Positions 45,385 to 57,368 of a DNA stretch of 64,000 nt are shown one piece after another; positions within the stretch are counted from its first letter, which is position 1, and each line of letters opens with the position of its first letter. Origin of the DNA: Cordilura impudica. Its lineage: Eukaryota > Arthropoda > Insecta > Diptera > Scathophagidae. The notes beneath the pieces are model-generated. The model did not search any database, had not been told where the DNA came from, and saw only the letters and a program-made list of their open reading frames with translations. The stretch lies in the NCBI GenBank assembly GCA_963682025.1, contig OY821518.1:228471348-228535347 (forward strand), in the 5' to 3' direction. The position numbers were made by a program, and so were the translations under genes.

Positions 45385-47180
45385 TTATGCCGAAAACAGT
45401 TTAGAAATATTTTCTTTAAATTTTCGTGCGTTACTTAAAAGTTGAGAGCTATGGGGTATAGAATTCCAGAGAGATACTGCGTATATGTAGAAATGCCACT
45501 CCGATATTAAACTTTTATATCTAATTGATCTAATTCTTTTTCCCCTGCTTATATCTGAAATATAAAGTTTGTCGTACAGATGATCCGGTTTGTGGGTATA
45601 CACTATTTTATGTAAAAAAACTAAAACTCTTATATTTAAAAGATTATCTAAAGAAACGCCATATAGCTGCATTGAAAACAAAGATACACTAGAACGTCTA
45701 TTAAGTCCATACACATATCTGATTATGTTGTTAAATGCAACGTTCAATTTCCTTTTACTAATTGTATCACATTTCGCAAATAGCTCACAACCATACAGTA
45801 AAACAGGCATCAGATAAGTTTTGGCAAGTAGGATTCTTATTTTCATAGGTGTACAATGCTGGGTGTGCCACAGAGTTCTAGTCATAGAGAAAGTACGACC
45901 ACAGGCATAGTTAATATGGTTCGACAATGTAAGAGTGTCATTAAAAAAAAATACCTAGATTCTTAGCAGATTTAACGATTTCAATTTTCTCATTATTTAT
46001 AATTATATTAGGTGTAATATTTAGTTTGGAAAGTCGCTTTTGAATTACAATGCATTTTGATTTTTTCGGATTTATCTCTAATCCATTTGCAGTTGCCCAT
46101 GTATAAATACGATGGAGTTGCTGATTAATAGAGATAATACACTGGTCGATTAGGGCATTACTACAGCTGGTATAAAGCTGAACGTCATCCGCATACATTC
46201 TTACATTACAATTTGTTAAAATGCCTGGGAGGTCATTTGAGTACAATGAGAATAATAGTGGCCCAACTATGGACTCCTGAGGTACGCCCCTTGCTACAGG
46301 CAGTGTCATTGAATTTTGGATTCTAGTTTCAACATACTGATACCTGCCACGTAAGTATGTTGACAATAACTGAGTAGCGGTCGAAGAAAAATTAAAAAAG
46401 TTTTTAAGTTTGTAACAAAAAATGTTATGATCCACGGTATCAAACGCTTTTGAATGATCTAAAAGTATTAAAAATGTAGTCTTGTCATCATCAAGTTTCT
46501 CCCTAATCTCCTCTGTAACATCAACTAAGGCTGTTAGGCAGCTGTGTTTCCTCCTGAACCCAGATTGACGATCTGTTAGCAAGTTATTGTCATCCAAGAA
46601 ACTAGTCATTTGTTTGTGCATAATACGCTCGAATACTTTAGAGAGAAATGGAAGAATAGCTATTGGTCTATAATCGGAACCAGCTTTGGGTATTGGAATG
46701 ATTTTAGCTATTTTCCAATTCGATGGGAAGTGGCTTGAAGTTAATATTTTGTTAAAGAAAAAAATTATAATTGGAAGTAGCTGAGGTAAAAGAATCTTGA
46801 GAAACTTAGGATTAATCCCGTCCACTCCTATAGAGTTCGATTTTATAGACAATAAAGTAGATAAAACGTCACATTGGTCTACTGCAGCAAAAGAAGAAAA
46901 AGATTCAGCATCGTTATTGGAGTGACTATTGATATAGTAATCTTTATCTGCTTGAACCATAGGAACACTTAAAATCTTTGTATTAATTGTATCTGCATCA
47001 ACCGAACATGGTTCTCGATGCGTAGATTTACCGATACCAACTTCGCGTATCGTTTGCCATGTTCTTTTGGAGCCAATGGCAGAAAAAAAATTTTCAGCAT
47101 AAAAATTGGATTTGGCCTTTTTAATCATTTTATTTGTGTTTCTCTTAGCAATCAGGTAATTTCGAAATACTTGCAACTAT
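45385..47180 (-). pseudogene. 5'-truncated non-LTR retrotransposon, RT domain (element N6)
   Basis: Minus strand: NTNKMIKKAKSNFYAENFF, SIGVDGINPKFLKILLPQLL, FPSNWKIAKIIPIPKAGSDY, RPIAILPFLSKVFERIMH, DRQSGFRRKHSCLTALVDV, LLDHSKAFDTVDHNIF, VARGVPQESIVGPLLFSLYS and the catalytic RMYADDVQLY. One frameshift in an A-run (~45940) separates the thumb and C-terminal part, which ends SKLFSA, then a 3' UTR and TAAA tail. The 411-codon RT frame is the best preserved in this cluster. It is from the same lineage as N4. The 5' end is cut at 47180, next to the hAT element. Confidence 0.85.
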
Positions 47181-47626
47181 CGACGAAACGCTTCTTGTGT
47201 TTACACCAGTGGTGGCCATCGAGAGAATTGAGTTAGTAATAGTGTTTATGAGCATGAGTTAGTTGTACTACACTGATCGAAATCCATGGACGTAACACAA
47301 TGCCCGTATTAAATTGGTTTGTGTAGATTTTGTATGAATGTTTATATGAAAAAAGTTGAGTTCACGAAGAATATGGTAAATTTTAAATATATTTTGTTGT
47401 TTTAAAATTTTAAATCTTACATTCTGAAAAAGAAAAACAAAATGTGAAGAACATTTAATCTCTTTTATCCATAAGTTTGAAGTTTATTAAATCAAATAAG
47501 TAATAATAAGTAATTCATTTCTTTAAAAAACAAAAAAAACACAAAATAGCAAAACTTAAAGAGATAAGAAATTTCAAAGGTTAATAAGTGGCAGCTATGC
47601 AGTAACTGGATATTTCTTAATATTAA

Positions 47627-48395
47627 AACAAGTAAGAAAATTATAGTCGTTCTGGACCGACTATACGACACCCTATACCAAGCGTTTAGAGACCCTATCT
47701 CATAGGCCCAACTAACTGAATATAGAAAATAAGCATAAACCAAATTTTATTAATTTTTTCGGCTGCAGATATGAAAAAGTTCATATCGGATGTTATATCT
47801 AGGCCCAAAAATGTACCGATCCTGACCATGTTTGGTAAAGTCTCTTGTATTTTGCAAAAATATATGCAAACAAAATTTGAGAAGAATCAGTGCAATATTT
47901 TTGTTTTTTGATAGATTTAAGTGAAGATCGGGAAGCAGCTCTATATGGGGCCGATGACTAAGAGTTGTCCAATAGGGATCATTTTTAGACTACTGATTAA
48001 TGGATGTAATATATACATACAAACCCAATTTGACTAAGATTTGTATAATTTGGATCTTATGGCAATATATGTTGATTTCATAGGGGTCATTTGTATGGGG
48101 GCTGGGTCTGGACATGGACCGATTCTCACCAGTTTCAATAACGTTCATCCCATGGCCGACAAAAAGACTAAATGCCAAATTTCATTAAAATATGTTCATA
48201 TTTGCGACCTGCAGTTTGATTACAAGCTTTACATGGACACACAGACGGACGGACGGACATCGTTAAATCAAATCAGACAGTGATTCTGATTCGATCGGTA
48301 TAATTAAAGATGGGTGTAGGTAAATATTTTTGGTTGTTACAAACTGCAGCACAAAATCATTATACCCAAACCAAATAGTGGTATAGGGTATAAAA
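47627..48395 (-). mobile_element. Helentron-like element, copy 4 (nested in hAT copy 2)
   Basis: Minus orientation: ACAAGTAAGAAAATTATAGT, palindrome GTCGTTCTGGACCGAC, the shared interior, a GGAC tract of three units, and GTGGTATAGGGTATAAAA. Comparison with hAT copy 1 gives the junctions: ...ATTAAA / ...GATGCATAAAA. Confidence 0.85.
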
Positions 48396-48555
48396 GATGC
48401 ATAAAAGACAGCTATAATGTTGTCAAATGGAGGCGACGTATGTAATTTATAGAAAATGTTTAATTTATTTTATCGAGTCTTCGAAATTTTCTAAACATTT
48501 TTGGTTTCTTTTAAACAAATATTCTCTGTGTACGTATTAAAAAAAAAATATATAT

Positions 48556-48721
48556 ATGAATTTCAAAAGGCAATGCGACATAGACCTCCTTTGTTCAAAA
48601 GCTTTCATAAGACTGAATGAAATTGTTGTTTACTTTTACTCTTTGGTGAGTATTTTTGTTTTCATTCGGCTGTATACATATAAGAAGCCGAGCACCAGTG
48701 TGTTTGGCACGGCCTTCACTG
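48556..48721 (+). other. conserved open segment at the hAT right end (copy 2)
   Basis: Frame MNFKRQCDIDLLCSKAFIRL-NEIVVYFYSL with GTGAGT after 90 nt, as in copy 1. By my count, differences between the copies in this 166-bp segment are about five silent and eight replacement. That gives no strong sign of protein-level selection, though the start and donor are both kept. Confidence 0.4.
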
Positions 48722-48729
48722 GTTTACAC

Positions 48730-49135
48730 AAATTATATTTAAAAAAGAAAAGTTTATATTGTATATATAATTATTAAATTGTGAAACTTTTTGAAAATAA
48801 TGATTATTAATCATAAAATTAGAGATGCAAAATAAAATAATAATATTACATGATTCTAAATTGAAAACATATAATATAAGAGGGGGAGACATACAATAAT
48901 TCTTCAAATCCTTTACAAAATTTTATCTTTAGAATAGATGAATGTTGGGTATATCATCGGTGCTTCTGTCCCGTTTTTTTTTTTTAACCAGACTCCATAT
49001 TACAGTTTTAAAAGATTTTAATAAAATTTCAGATTGGTTAAGATTTCATTTTCGTCTGTTTGGGGCTCGCAAGTCTCAGGTTGTATCTACTTATCCTTCT
49101 AATATATAGAAAATATTTGTTGAATTAAAATTACT
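48730..49135. other. spacer, no gene seen
   Basis: AT-rich. I found no feature. Confidence 0.4.
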
Positions 49136-49853
49136 TTTTTATACCTTCAATGATTTTGTGCTGATGTTTGTAAATACCAAAAATATTTAACTAAATATTT
49201 AGAATCACTTTCTGAGTTGAGTTAGAGATGTCCGTCTTTCCGTCCGTTTGTATATCTATGTAAACTTTGTAATCAAATTACAGGTCGCAAATACGAATAC
49301 ATTTTGATATAATTTAGTATATAAGCTAATATCAGCCAGAATGAAATTGGTGAAAATTGGTGCATGTTTAGACCCATACCAATACAAATGACCTCTATGA
49401 GATCTATGAGATCGACTTAAATTGCCATAAGATCAAAATTATCATATATGTAGATCTCGGTCGAATTGGGTTTATGTGTGTTTATTACATCTATTTATCA
49501 GTAGTCCAAAAATAAACTCTATAGGAAAGTTCTTAGTTGTAGCCCGCATATGAAGTTGGTTTCTGATCTACACTTAAATCTATCAAAAAAACAAAATTAT
49601 TGCTCAGAATTTTCTCAAATTTGGTTTGTATATATTTTTGCAAGAAATAAGTGACTTTCCCAAAATATGGTCAGGATCGGTATACTTTTCGACATAGTCC
49701 TCATATAAATATACCATCCGATATGACAATTCCACACAAATGTGGTTATGCTTACTTTCTATACCCAACCATATGGACCTGAGACCAATTCTGTAAACGC
49801 ATGGTATAGGGTATTGCATAGTCGGTCTAGACCGACTATAATTTCCTTACTTT
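49136..49853 (+). mobile_element. Helentron-like element, copy 5
   Basis: From TTTTTATACCTTCAATGATT to the palindrome GTCGGTCTAGACCGAC and CTTACTT. Its GTCC tract is decayed (GTCCGTCTTTCCGTCCG) and its 5' end is diverged, so it is older than copies 6 and 7. Confidence 0.75.
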
Positions 49854-50002
49854 TTATTATTATTTAAATCATATTTTTAGCTAACGCTAGAAAAATTTGA
49901 ACATTAAATTTGACACTTTAAGCGATAAAAAAAAATGCATGAACCCAGTGATTTACAAAGTGAGGCGTTGTGTGCTACAAAATTAGAGCATAGTTAAGTA
50001 AG

Positions 50003-50808
50003 TTTTTATACCCTATACCACTATGTGGTTTGGGTATAATGACTTTGTGCTGCTGTTTGTAACAACCAAAAATATTTGACCTAGACCCATCTTTAATTAT
50101 ACCGATCGAATCAGAATCACTTTCTGAGTTGATTTAACAATGTCCGTCCGTCCGTCCGTCCGTCCGTCCGTCCGTCCGTCCGTCTGTGTGTCCATGTAAA
50201 GCTTGTAATCAAACTGCAGGTCGCAAATATGAATATATTTTGATGAAATTTGGTATATAAGCTTTTATCGGCCATGGGATGAACGCTATTGAAATTGGTG
50301 AGAATCGGTCCATGTTCAGACCTAGCCCCCATACAAATTACCCATATGAAATCGACATAAATTGCCATAAGATCCAAATTGTCATATAGATCTTACTAAA
50401 ATTGGGTTTGTATGCGTTCATTACATCCACTAATGAGTAGTCCAAAAATGATCCCTTTGACCCCATATGGAGCTGCTTCCCAATCTTCACTTAAATCTAT
50501 TAAAAAACAAAAATATTGCACTGATTCTTCTCAAATTTTGTTTCTACATATTTTTGCAAAATACAAGAGACTTTACCAAACATGATCAGGATCGGTCCAT
50601 TTTTGGACCTGGTCCCTTTATAGATATAGCATCCGATATAAACTTTTTCATATCTGCAGCCAAAAAAATTAATAAAAATCCAACTCAAATTTGGTTTTTG
50701 CTTATTTTCAATGTCCAGTTAGTTGGGCCTAAGAGATAGGGTTTCTAAACGCATGGTATAGGGTATCGTATAGTCGGTCTAGACCGACTATAATTTTCTT
50801 ACTTGTTT
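50003..50808 (+). mobile_element. Helentron-like element, copy 6
   Basis: A complete ~806-bp copy: TTTTTATACCCTATACCACT, ATGTGGTTTGGGTATAATGA, about ten uninterrupted GTCC units (50142-50180), AAGCTTGTAATCAAACTGCA, and the terminal 24-nt perfect palindrome centred on GGTCTAGACC, then TTTTCTTACTTGTTT. No coding capacity. Confidence 0.85.
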
Positions 50809-51239
50809 TATTAAATGTAATCCGTAAAATTAATACAGTTTTAAGTTAAGACATAAGTCACGAAACTAAGAAATTTATTTAAATTTATAGTTAATTATTC
50901 GAAATATAATTTAATTTTACCAACAGGCCTGGAATCACTTGATATCAATTTTATCACCAAAATTATGCATGAAAATCAGCAGTTTATTATTTGCTCTTTT
51001 TTAGGAAAAGGTATATTATTACCGCATTTCACAATTTGTTATAAAGCAAATATGTCTCATCATCTGTGAATATATATACTATAAACCAGAGCAGGGTACT
51101 ATGACTGTCTGCTGATATGAGTAACTACCAAAAATACCACACTATTTCTAATTGAAATTGAGATAATTAAAAAAAAAAATTTTTAAATTTGAGAAAATAT
51201 AATACTTAATAAGATAAATATAGTATATATATATTGCTG
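50809..51239. other. spacer, no gene seen
   Basis: AT-rich. I found no feature. Confidence 0.4.
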
Positions 51240-51790
51240 TCCATTATACCACACTAGCTGAACCCGGTTGACTTCGCTACCCCTCATCGTTATAAAATAA
51301 AACAAAATAAAAAATATATTTATACATTAACAAAATATTATTTATTTAATTTAGAATTAATTATTGCAATGTTTTAGAATGTACAATATTTTTAGTTTGT
51401 CCATCTGGAGCATAAACATATATGTCGGTGGGTTTCCCTACACGTGAGCATGCAACATAAAGCTGTCCATGCGAGAAACATGGATTTGCTAAATTTAAGC
51501 CGCAAACTTGAAGAGATTCACCTTGAGCTTTGTTAACAGTCATCGCGAACGCTAATCGAACAGGAAACTGTAATCGTTTGAAGTCGAATGGTAAATCAGT
51601 TGGGATCATTTGAATGCGTGGCATAAGTACATCTGTTCCTTTATATTTTCCTGTTATAATGGTCGCTTCTATTAAATTATTTTGCATTTTTTTACTGCAA
51701 GTCGAGTGCCATTGCAAAGCCGTGGTGGATCGATATTGCGCAGTAAAATAATGGGCACTCCAATTTTGAGTTGTAGCACATGTGGTGGAA
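51240..51790 (-). pseudogene. Helitron PIF1-type helicase, C-terminal fragment
   Basis: Minus strand: LKIGVPIILLRNIDPPRLCN-GTRL, then after a frameshift near 51690 EATIITGKYKGTDVLMPRIQ, KRLQFPVRLAFAMTVNKAQG (motif V), LANPCFSHGQLYVACSRVGK (motif VI) and the C-terminus NIVHSKTLQ with a stop at 51361. This is the classic tail of Helitron Rep-Hel proteins. Downstream (51240-51300) lies CACTAGCTGAACCCGGTTGA, probably the element's 3' terminal region. The Rep domain and the rest of the helicase are missing. Confidence 0.88.
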
Positions 51791-53230
51791 AGCCTGGCAC
51801 ATCAATAATCGAATATAAAAAATTGGGTGTAGTGAGTGAAAGTTTCACACTGCGAAAGTTTAAGGAAGAATGGTATACAGGTCTGGCTTCCTACAAATCG
51901 GAAACAAAGGGACGTGGCCCGACGACTTTCGCATGGAATGTATACCTATTTAAGAAAACACCTTATTAAGCAAATCAATCCATGCCAAATATTGAGTTAT
52001 ATGGGCGGGGCCTCGCCCCTTTGTCCAATAACAACTTTATATAGTCAAGGGCTTAATAGAAGTTATTATGGATTTGAATTTTTCTACTATTTCTATTAAT
52101 TTCAATACGATATATACCAAATATCATCGCCGTAGGTTAAAAAATGGCCGAGATATGACGATTTTAAATTTTGGGTTATATGGGCGGGACCACGCCCCTT
52201 TGCCCACTAACAACTTTATATAGTTAAGGACTTAGTACTTCGCAAAAATATCCTTTTGTGAAAATTTCATGACGATCCTTCCAGTAGTTTAGAAGATATT
52301 ACGATTTTTTATTTTTCTAAAAAGGGGCGTGGTCCCGCCCTCTTTTCTTCTGGTATGTATTTCTATTCATGCCAATACTATACGTACCAAAATGACCGCC
52401 GTAGGTCAAAAAATTCCCGAGATATGACGATTTCAAATTTTGGGTTATATTGGCGTGGCACCGCCCCTTTGTCTAATCAAAAATTTATATAGTCTATTAT
52501 TCGTTCCAGAGCCACAGTAATACGCTGTAAAAATTTCAGGAAGATCGGTTCAGGGGATTGGCCTCCTATAAAGCACAAACAAACACACATTCATTTTTAT
52601 ATATATAGGTAGATTGAAGGCAGATTAATTATAATTTAAGGTAAAATGGGGCGAAATAAAAAAATGTATGGCTACCCTACCTGTAGATAAAAAGTGTATA
52701 AAACTTTAGGTAAATACATATTACAAAAAAAGTATTTCGTATAGCAAACATTGTTAGTGGTGTAAGTAAGTATCTGAATTAAAAAAAGGGGGCGGTGAAG
52801 TGGGCATGGTTCATAGTTATATGGCGACGTTAACAGTATTAAGAGCAATATACTACCAAATAAAAAAAAATCCGTTGGAAGGAACAAATTTGTACAGAGA
52901 ACAAAAAGTTTAAAACTTTCAAACAAAATTTGGCGTGAAAAGGGGCGTGAAAGGGGGCGTGGCGTAAGAAATGTTTATTTCTACCAAGCCTGCAGTATAA
53001 TGTGTATACAATTTGAAGTAAATCTGTTAAAAACTATATGGGAGCAATTACATAATATTAAAAAGTGGGCATAAAAGTGGGCGTGGTCGAAAAAAAAGTA
53101 CCCTATTAATCATGCCAGAGTCCCAGTTAAATGCTGTGAAAATTTCAGGAAGATCGGTTCAGAGGTTTGGTCTCCTATAAGGTACAAACAAACAAATAAA
53201 CAAACACACATTCCATTTTATAAATATATA
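51791..53230. repeat. non-coding repeat region with GGGCGTGG-type modules
   Basis: Degenerate modules of about 250 bp repeat the order GAGATATGACGATTT, TTTGGGTTATATGGGCGG, CACGCCCCTTTG, TTTATATAG (clear at ~52000, ~52150 and ~52410). Further G-rich patches (GGGGGCGTGG, GTGGGCGTGG) lie at 52780-53090. Two copies of a terminal-like stretch, AATTTCAGGAAGATCGGTTC then (ACAA)n and a TATATATAG end, lie at ~52535-52615 and ~53140-53230. They look like non-coding ends of transposons next to the helicase relic. A plus-strand frame at 51682-51969 is not recognisable. Confidence 0.5.
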
Positions 53231-55324
53231 TAGATAGGCAGCAATCAACTCATTATCATGCCAGAATTTTTAAGAGCCAAATATCTATGTATATGGCATT
53301 TGGACACGATATTCCTATATGTACATCCATTTAAGGACAACTCTCTTATGACATGGTATACGATTATTAATTTAAGAATGCCATTTGTGTTGCATCCATC
53401 ATAGTCACACAGATGTACTAATGCAGAAAATAGCTCTAGTCCTTGAAATGCACAATGATGCAACAATTGCAGTTATGAATTGATGTAACAGGAAGTATGC
53501 ACAAAAACAACAAAAAAAAAAATAAATTGCCCTAAAATAACGTTAATTTTCGAATACTAAAAAAGAAACAAAATAACACTCATAGAAAAAGCAGTCATAG
53601 CTAGAAGTGATTTGGGAAATGTCACGTACCACTTGTAACAACATAGACCACATCATACAATCGAAGATTAAAGATGTTGTTGCCATAAGGAAAACCGCTA
53701 ATTGAAGGATGTTGTTTGTTTGTTTGCTTTCGATGTTATTGTACAGAAAATACAAACGAGTAAAGGTTGCATGCATGTGAAGATTTATTTAAATTTATGA
53801 CTGCATTTTAAAATGGAATGCAAAGGATTTTTGTCCTTAGAATTTCCTATAGCATATAACATTCATAGATAACATGATGTACGCACACACTACAAAGTTT
53901 AGTAATAAATTGCCTTAACAAAAAATCACATTTTTTATTGTGATTTTTAGCAAGAAAATAATAATTTTCTCAATGATATTGAAATGAGGCAGCTTTAATA
54001 GTCTTCAGAAGTTATTCTCGCAATTAGAACTAAGCGAAAAGCCACTTGCAGAATTACAACAATGACCTCAATTACTCTGAATCAAAATAAATCAAAGGTT
54101 CCACTTTTCTCTTTCAAAAGATTATATTTTTCAATTCATATCTTTCTTGATAATAATATTTTAGTTAACTATAAAATACATTTTAAAGAGTTCCAGACAT
54201 TGTTTGTTTCTGCTTAGTTTATTATATTTACAGTGTTATTTATAAACTCTTATGTATACATATTAAAAATATTTTATTGGAGGTAAAAAATTTAGAAAAA
54301 ACCTATTTGATTTCCTTTTTATATAAAAACAACTTATCCTAAATACTTAACTATCTACGATGAGCCAGCTCATTAATATGTTCATAACCAGAACTCAAAA
54401 CATCTGATATAAAAACAAGAGTGTTAAATTCGGCTGTGCCGATTCTTTGATACCCTCCACCTCGGTTTGAGTATTGATAATAAATATAAGCAAAATATTG
54501 GAAAAATATGCATGCGTTTCCTATATGCATGCGTTTCCGGTTATATGACATAACTTCTCGTTTAATTTAGTTTTTGCTAATTAAATAGCTCGCCCTAACC
54601 TCCATTGCAAAGGTAATGGTTGTGTAGGGTGGCTATATGCATTAAATCGTGCTAATTGGAAATGGCTGTATAGTTTCTTTGAATTGGCGAAATACTTTTT
54701 CATTGCGGCCATATAGGTCGGATGGAGTAACAAAATAATAACCAAAAAAAAGCTCTCTCAACTTTTTTATTAAAATATGGCCATATTTGGAAAACATAGT
54801 GAATAAATTTATAATAATAAATACATAATCAAATTAGGGATGCCAAACGCAAAAAACCAAATGTCCCAAACATATTAAATAAAATAATTTGTTATCTTTA
54901 CTTTCTGAAAAACTTCAAATATTCATCCAAAAAAAATTGTGAAAATTTATATATAAAAAATAACATTCTCATCAAATTGCGTTTATTTATGCAACATTTT
55001 TTGTGTTCGCAATTCTTAAATATCATTTGAGGTTTTCAAAAAATTCATTGAATTTAAATCAATGTTTTCTGTAGTCCGATTCTGTAAATTTCAACGATCC
55101 GACAATCGCAAAATATATCGACAGCTATTGTTGTTTGCACTAAGGATTAAGTGATTCACTAAGTACAGACATCTTAACGACAGTCGACAAATCTATTTTT
55201 CTATTTATTTAAATTGTAAACGAGTGGCATCTCTGTCAAAATAAGCGAAAAACACAAAGAATAGAAAAAAACAAATTACGTCGTGTTTGACAGGATGATT
55301 TTATGTTTATGTTTAATATCGCTA
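53231..55324. other. spacer with one small hairpin repeat
   Basis: No gene seen. At 54414-54480 the sequence ACAAGAGTGTTAAATTCGGC-TGTGCCGA, then TTTGATACCCTCCACC, resembles the tip of a short dispersed fly element with a TCGGC...GCCGA hairpin. Confidence 0.4.
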
Positions 55325-56127
55325 TTTTTATGCCCTATACCACTATGTGGTTTGGGTATAATGACTTTGTGCTGCTGTTTGCAACAACCAAAAATATTTG
55401 ACCTAGACCCATCTTTAATTATACCGATCGAATCAGAATCACTATCTGATTCGATTTAACGATGTCCGTCCGTCCGTCCGTCCGTCCGTCTGTGTGTCCA
55501 TGTAAAGCTTGTAATCAAACTGCAGGTCGCAAATATGAATATATTTTGATGAAATTTGGCATGTAAGGTTTTATCAGCCATAGGATGAACGCTATTGAAA
55601 TCGGTGAGAATCGGTCCATGTTCAGACCTAGCCTCCATACAAATGACCCCTATGAAATCGACATAAATTGCCATAAGATCCAAATTGACATATAGATCTT
55701 ACTCAAATTGGGTTGGTATGCGTTTATTAAATCCATTAATGAGGAGTCCAAAAATGATCCCTATGGGACAACTCATAGGCCCCATATAGAGCTGCTTCCC
55801 GATCTTCACTTAAATCTATCAAAAAACAAAAATATTGCACTGATTCTTCTCAAATTTTGTTTGTATATATTTTTGCAAAATACAAGAGACTTTACCAAAC
55901 ATGGTCAGGATCGGTCCATTTTTGGGCCTAGTCCCCATATAGATACAGCATCCGATATGAACTTGTTCATATCTGCAGCCAAAAAAATAATAAAAATCCC
56001 ACTAAAATTTAGTTTATGCTTATTTTCTATATCCAGTTAGTTGGGCCTATTAGATAGGGTCTCTAAACGCAAGGTATAGGGTATCGTATAGTCGGTCTAG
56101 ACCGACTATAATTTTCTTACTTGTTTT
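55325..56127 (+). mobile_element. Helentron-like element, copy 7
   Basis: A complete ~803-bp copy very similar to copy 6: the same start motif, six GTCC units (55463-55486), the same terminal palindrome GTCGGTCTAGACCGAC and TTTTCTTACTTGTTTT. Copies 6 and 7 appear to be the youngest of the series. Confidence 0.85.
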
Positions 56128-56139
56128 AATTAATTTATT

Positions 56140-56760
56140 GTAGCTGATGAAGTATTTCAGTTTGGAAATTTTTAAATACCCAGTCTTTCATCCAGCTTAT
56201 GTATCGCCTTTATTTGATGCTTTTTTGCCAATCTTTTCTTGGCGTTACTAGGTTCTGCTGTTGATTTCTCCGCTGGTTTCTTATTTGGCTTTGGAACGAA
56301 CTCGCATTGAGTGGAGGCAGAAAACTTGGGTATTCTATCGACAAGCGGTATAAAAGCATGGTATTGAGCATTGTTATCGCAGCATCAAATCTGCTCTTCA
56401 GTGTTTTCCATGTTTCCTTATGATCCTCTTTGCTACTAAAAGCTATTTTAGTTTCCTTACAATAATTCTTTGCTCAATAGAATAAAGAAGCCGCATCTAA
56501 GATGCGATCTTGATGAGAGCATTGGAGGCTATATTTCTTTTGAGGTTTGCTCTATTATTATCACCTGCTCCCTTACCATGAGCAGTAGGATGAAAATGCC
56601 ACTCAGCTGGCATTCCAAAATCTTTTTTATGAGCTGAAAGATTTGCGAAGCTACTTTTGTTTTCAAAATGTTGACGATGATGTAACATACCTAACTAAAA
56701 TTTCATACCCTCAATACTGTAATACCCACAATATGTTAACCTCAGGAACAAAATCACTTT
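56140..56760 (-). pseudogene. family-K transposon, 3' coding part (copy K3)
   Basis: Minus strand. The open segment SSFANLSAHKKDFGMPAEWH-FHPTAHGKGAGDNN (56690-56497) is the conserved 'HKKDFG..AEWHF..T.HGKG.CDG' motif of this repeat-encoded family. Downstream frames decay toward a 3' end near 56150 (CAGTCTTTCATCCAGCTTAT on the plus strand). Sequence upstream (56690-56760) jumps straight to the terminal-arm block TAACATACCTAACTA, so the copy is internally deleted. It carries the uninterrupted target AAAGTAGCTTCGC into which mariner copy C inserted in copy K4. Confidence 0.65.
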
Positions 56761-56914
56761 TTTTCTATAGAAATGTTGAAAAATTATTTTTTTATTTATT
56801 TGTAATAATAATTAAATTAATATATAACAATAATAATAATAAAAATAAATAGATAAATAATTTAATCTTAATCACATTAGATCCATTTATATCATAACAA
56901 TTTTTATACTTAAT
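56761..56914. other. A/T-rich linker between family-K copies
   Basis: AATAAT-type low-complexity sequence joining two tandem family-K units. A similar A/T-rich stretch follows the 3' end in copy K5. Confidence 0.4.
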
Positions 56915-57368
56915 TTATTGTAGCTGATGAAGTATTTAAGTTTTGTCACTTGTTAAAAATCCAGTCTTTCATCCAGCTTATTTGTCGGTTTTATTTTCTG
57001 CTTTTTTAGCCAATCCATTCTTGGCGTTAGTAGGTTCAGCTGCTTATTTCGCTGTTGGTTTCTTTTTTGGCTTTGGAAAGAAATCGCATTGAGTAAAGGC
57101 AGAAAACTTTTTCATCTTGAATCTTCCATCGACAATCGGTATAAACGCATGGTATTGAGCGGTGCCATCGATTGTTACCGCAGCATTGCATCTGCTCTTC
57201 AGTGTTTTCGATGTTTCCTCATGATCCAGTCATGATGCACTGGAGGTTATACTTCGCTGCATTTCTCCATTACCATCACATGCTCTTTTACCATGAGCAG
57301 TAGGATAAAAATGCCACTCAGATAGCACTCCAAAATCGGTTTTATGAGCCATAAGATTTGCGAAGCTA

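Larger units (their letters stand above)
47207..48721. mobile_element. hAT-type non-autonomous element, copy 2 (with nested Helentron-like element)
   Basis: Left end CAGTGGTGGCCATCGAGAGA, right end GGCCTTCACTG. A perfect 8-bp target duplication GTTTACAC lies at 47199-47206 and 48722-48729. It aligns with 26474-30657 outside the nested insertions. It lacks the Transib, and copy 1 lacks the Helentron-like insertion, so each copy is the empty-site control for the other. Confidence 0.9.

Noticed and set aside
50117..50377. Recurring short frame (MDLMAIYVDFI...) in several Helentron-like copies
   Set aside because: It recurs only because the element copies are homologous; the C-terminal (RTDG)n is the GTCC microsatellite. 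The element class is non-coding.
51682..52099. Plus-strand frames at 51.7-52.1 kb as genes
   Set aside because: The first ~110 bp are antisense of the helicase relic and the rest runs into GGGCGTGG repeat modules; no recognisable domain.
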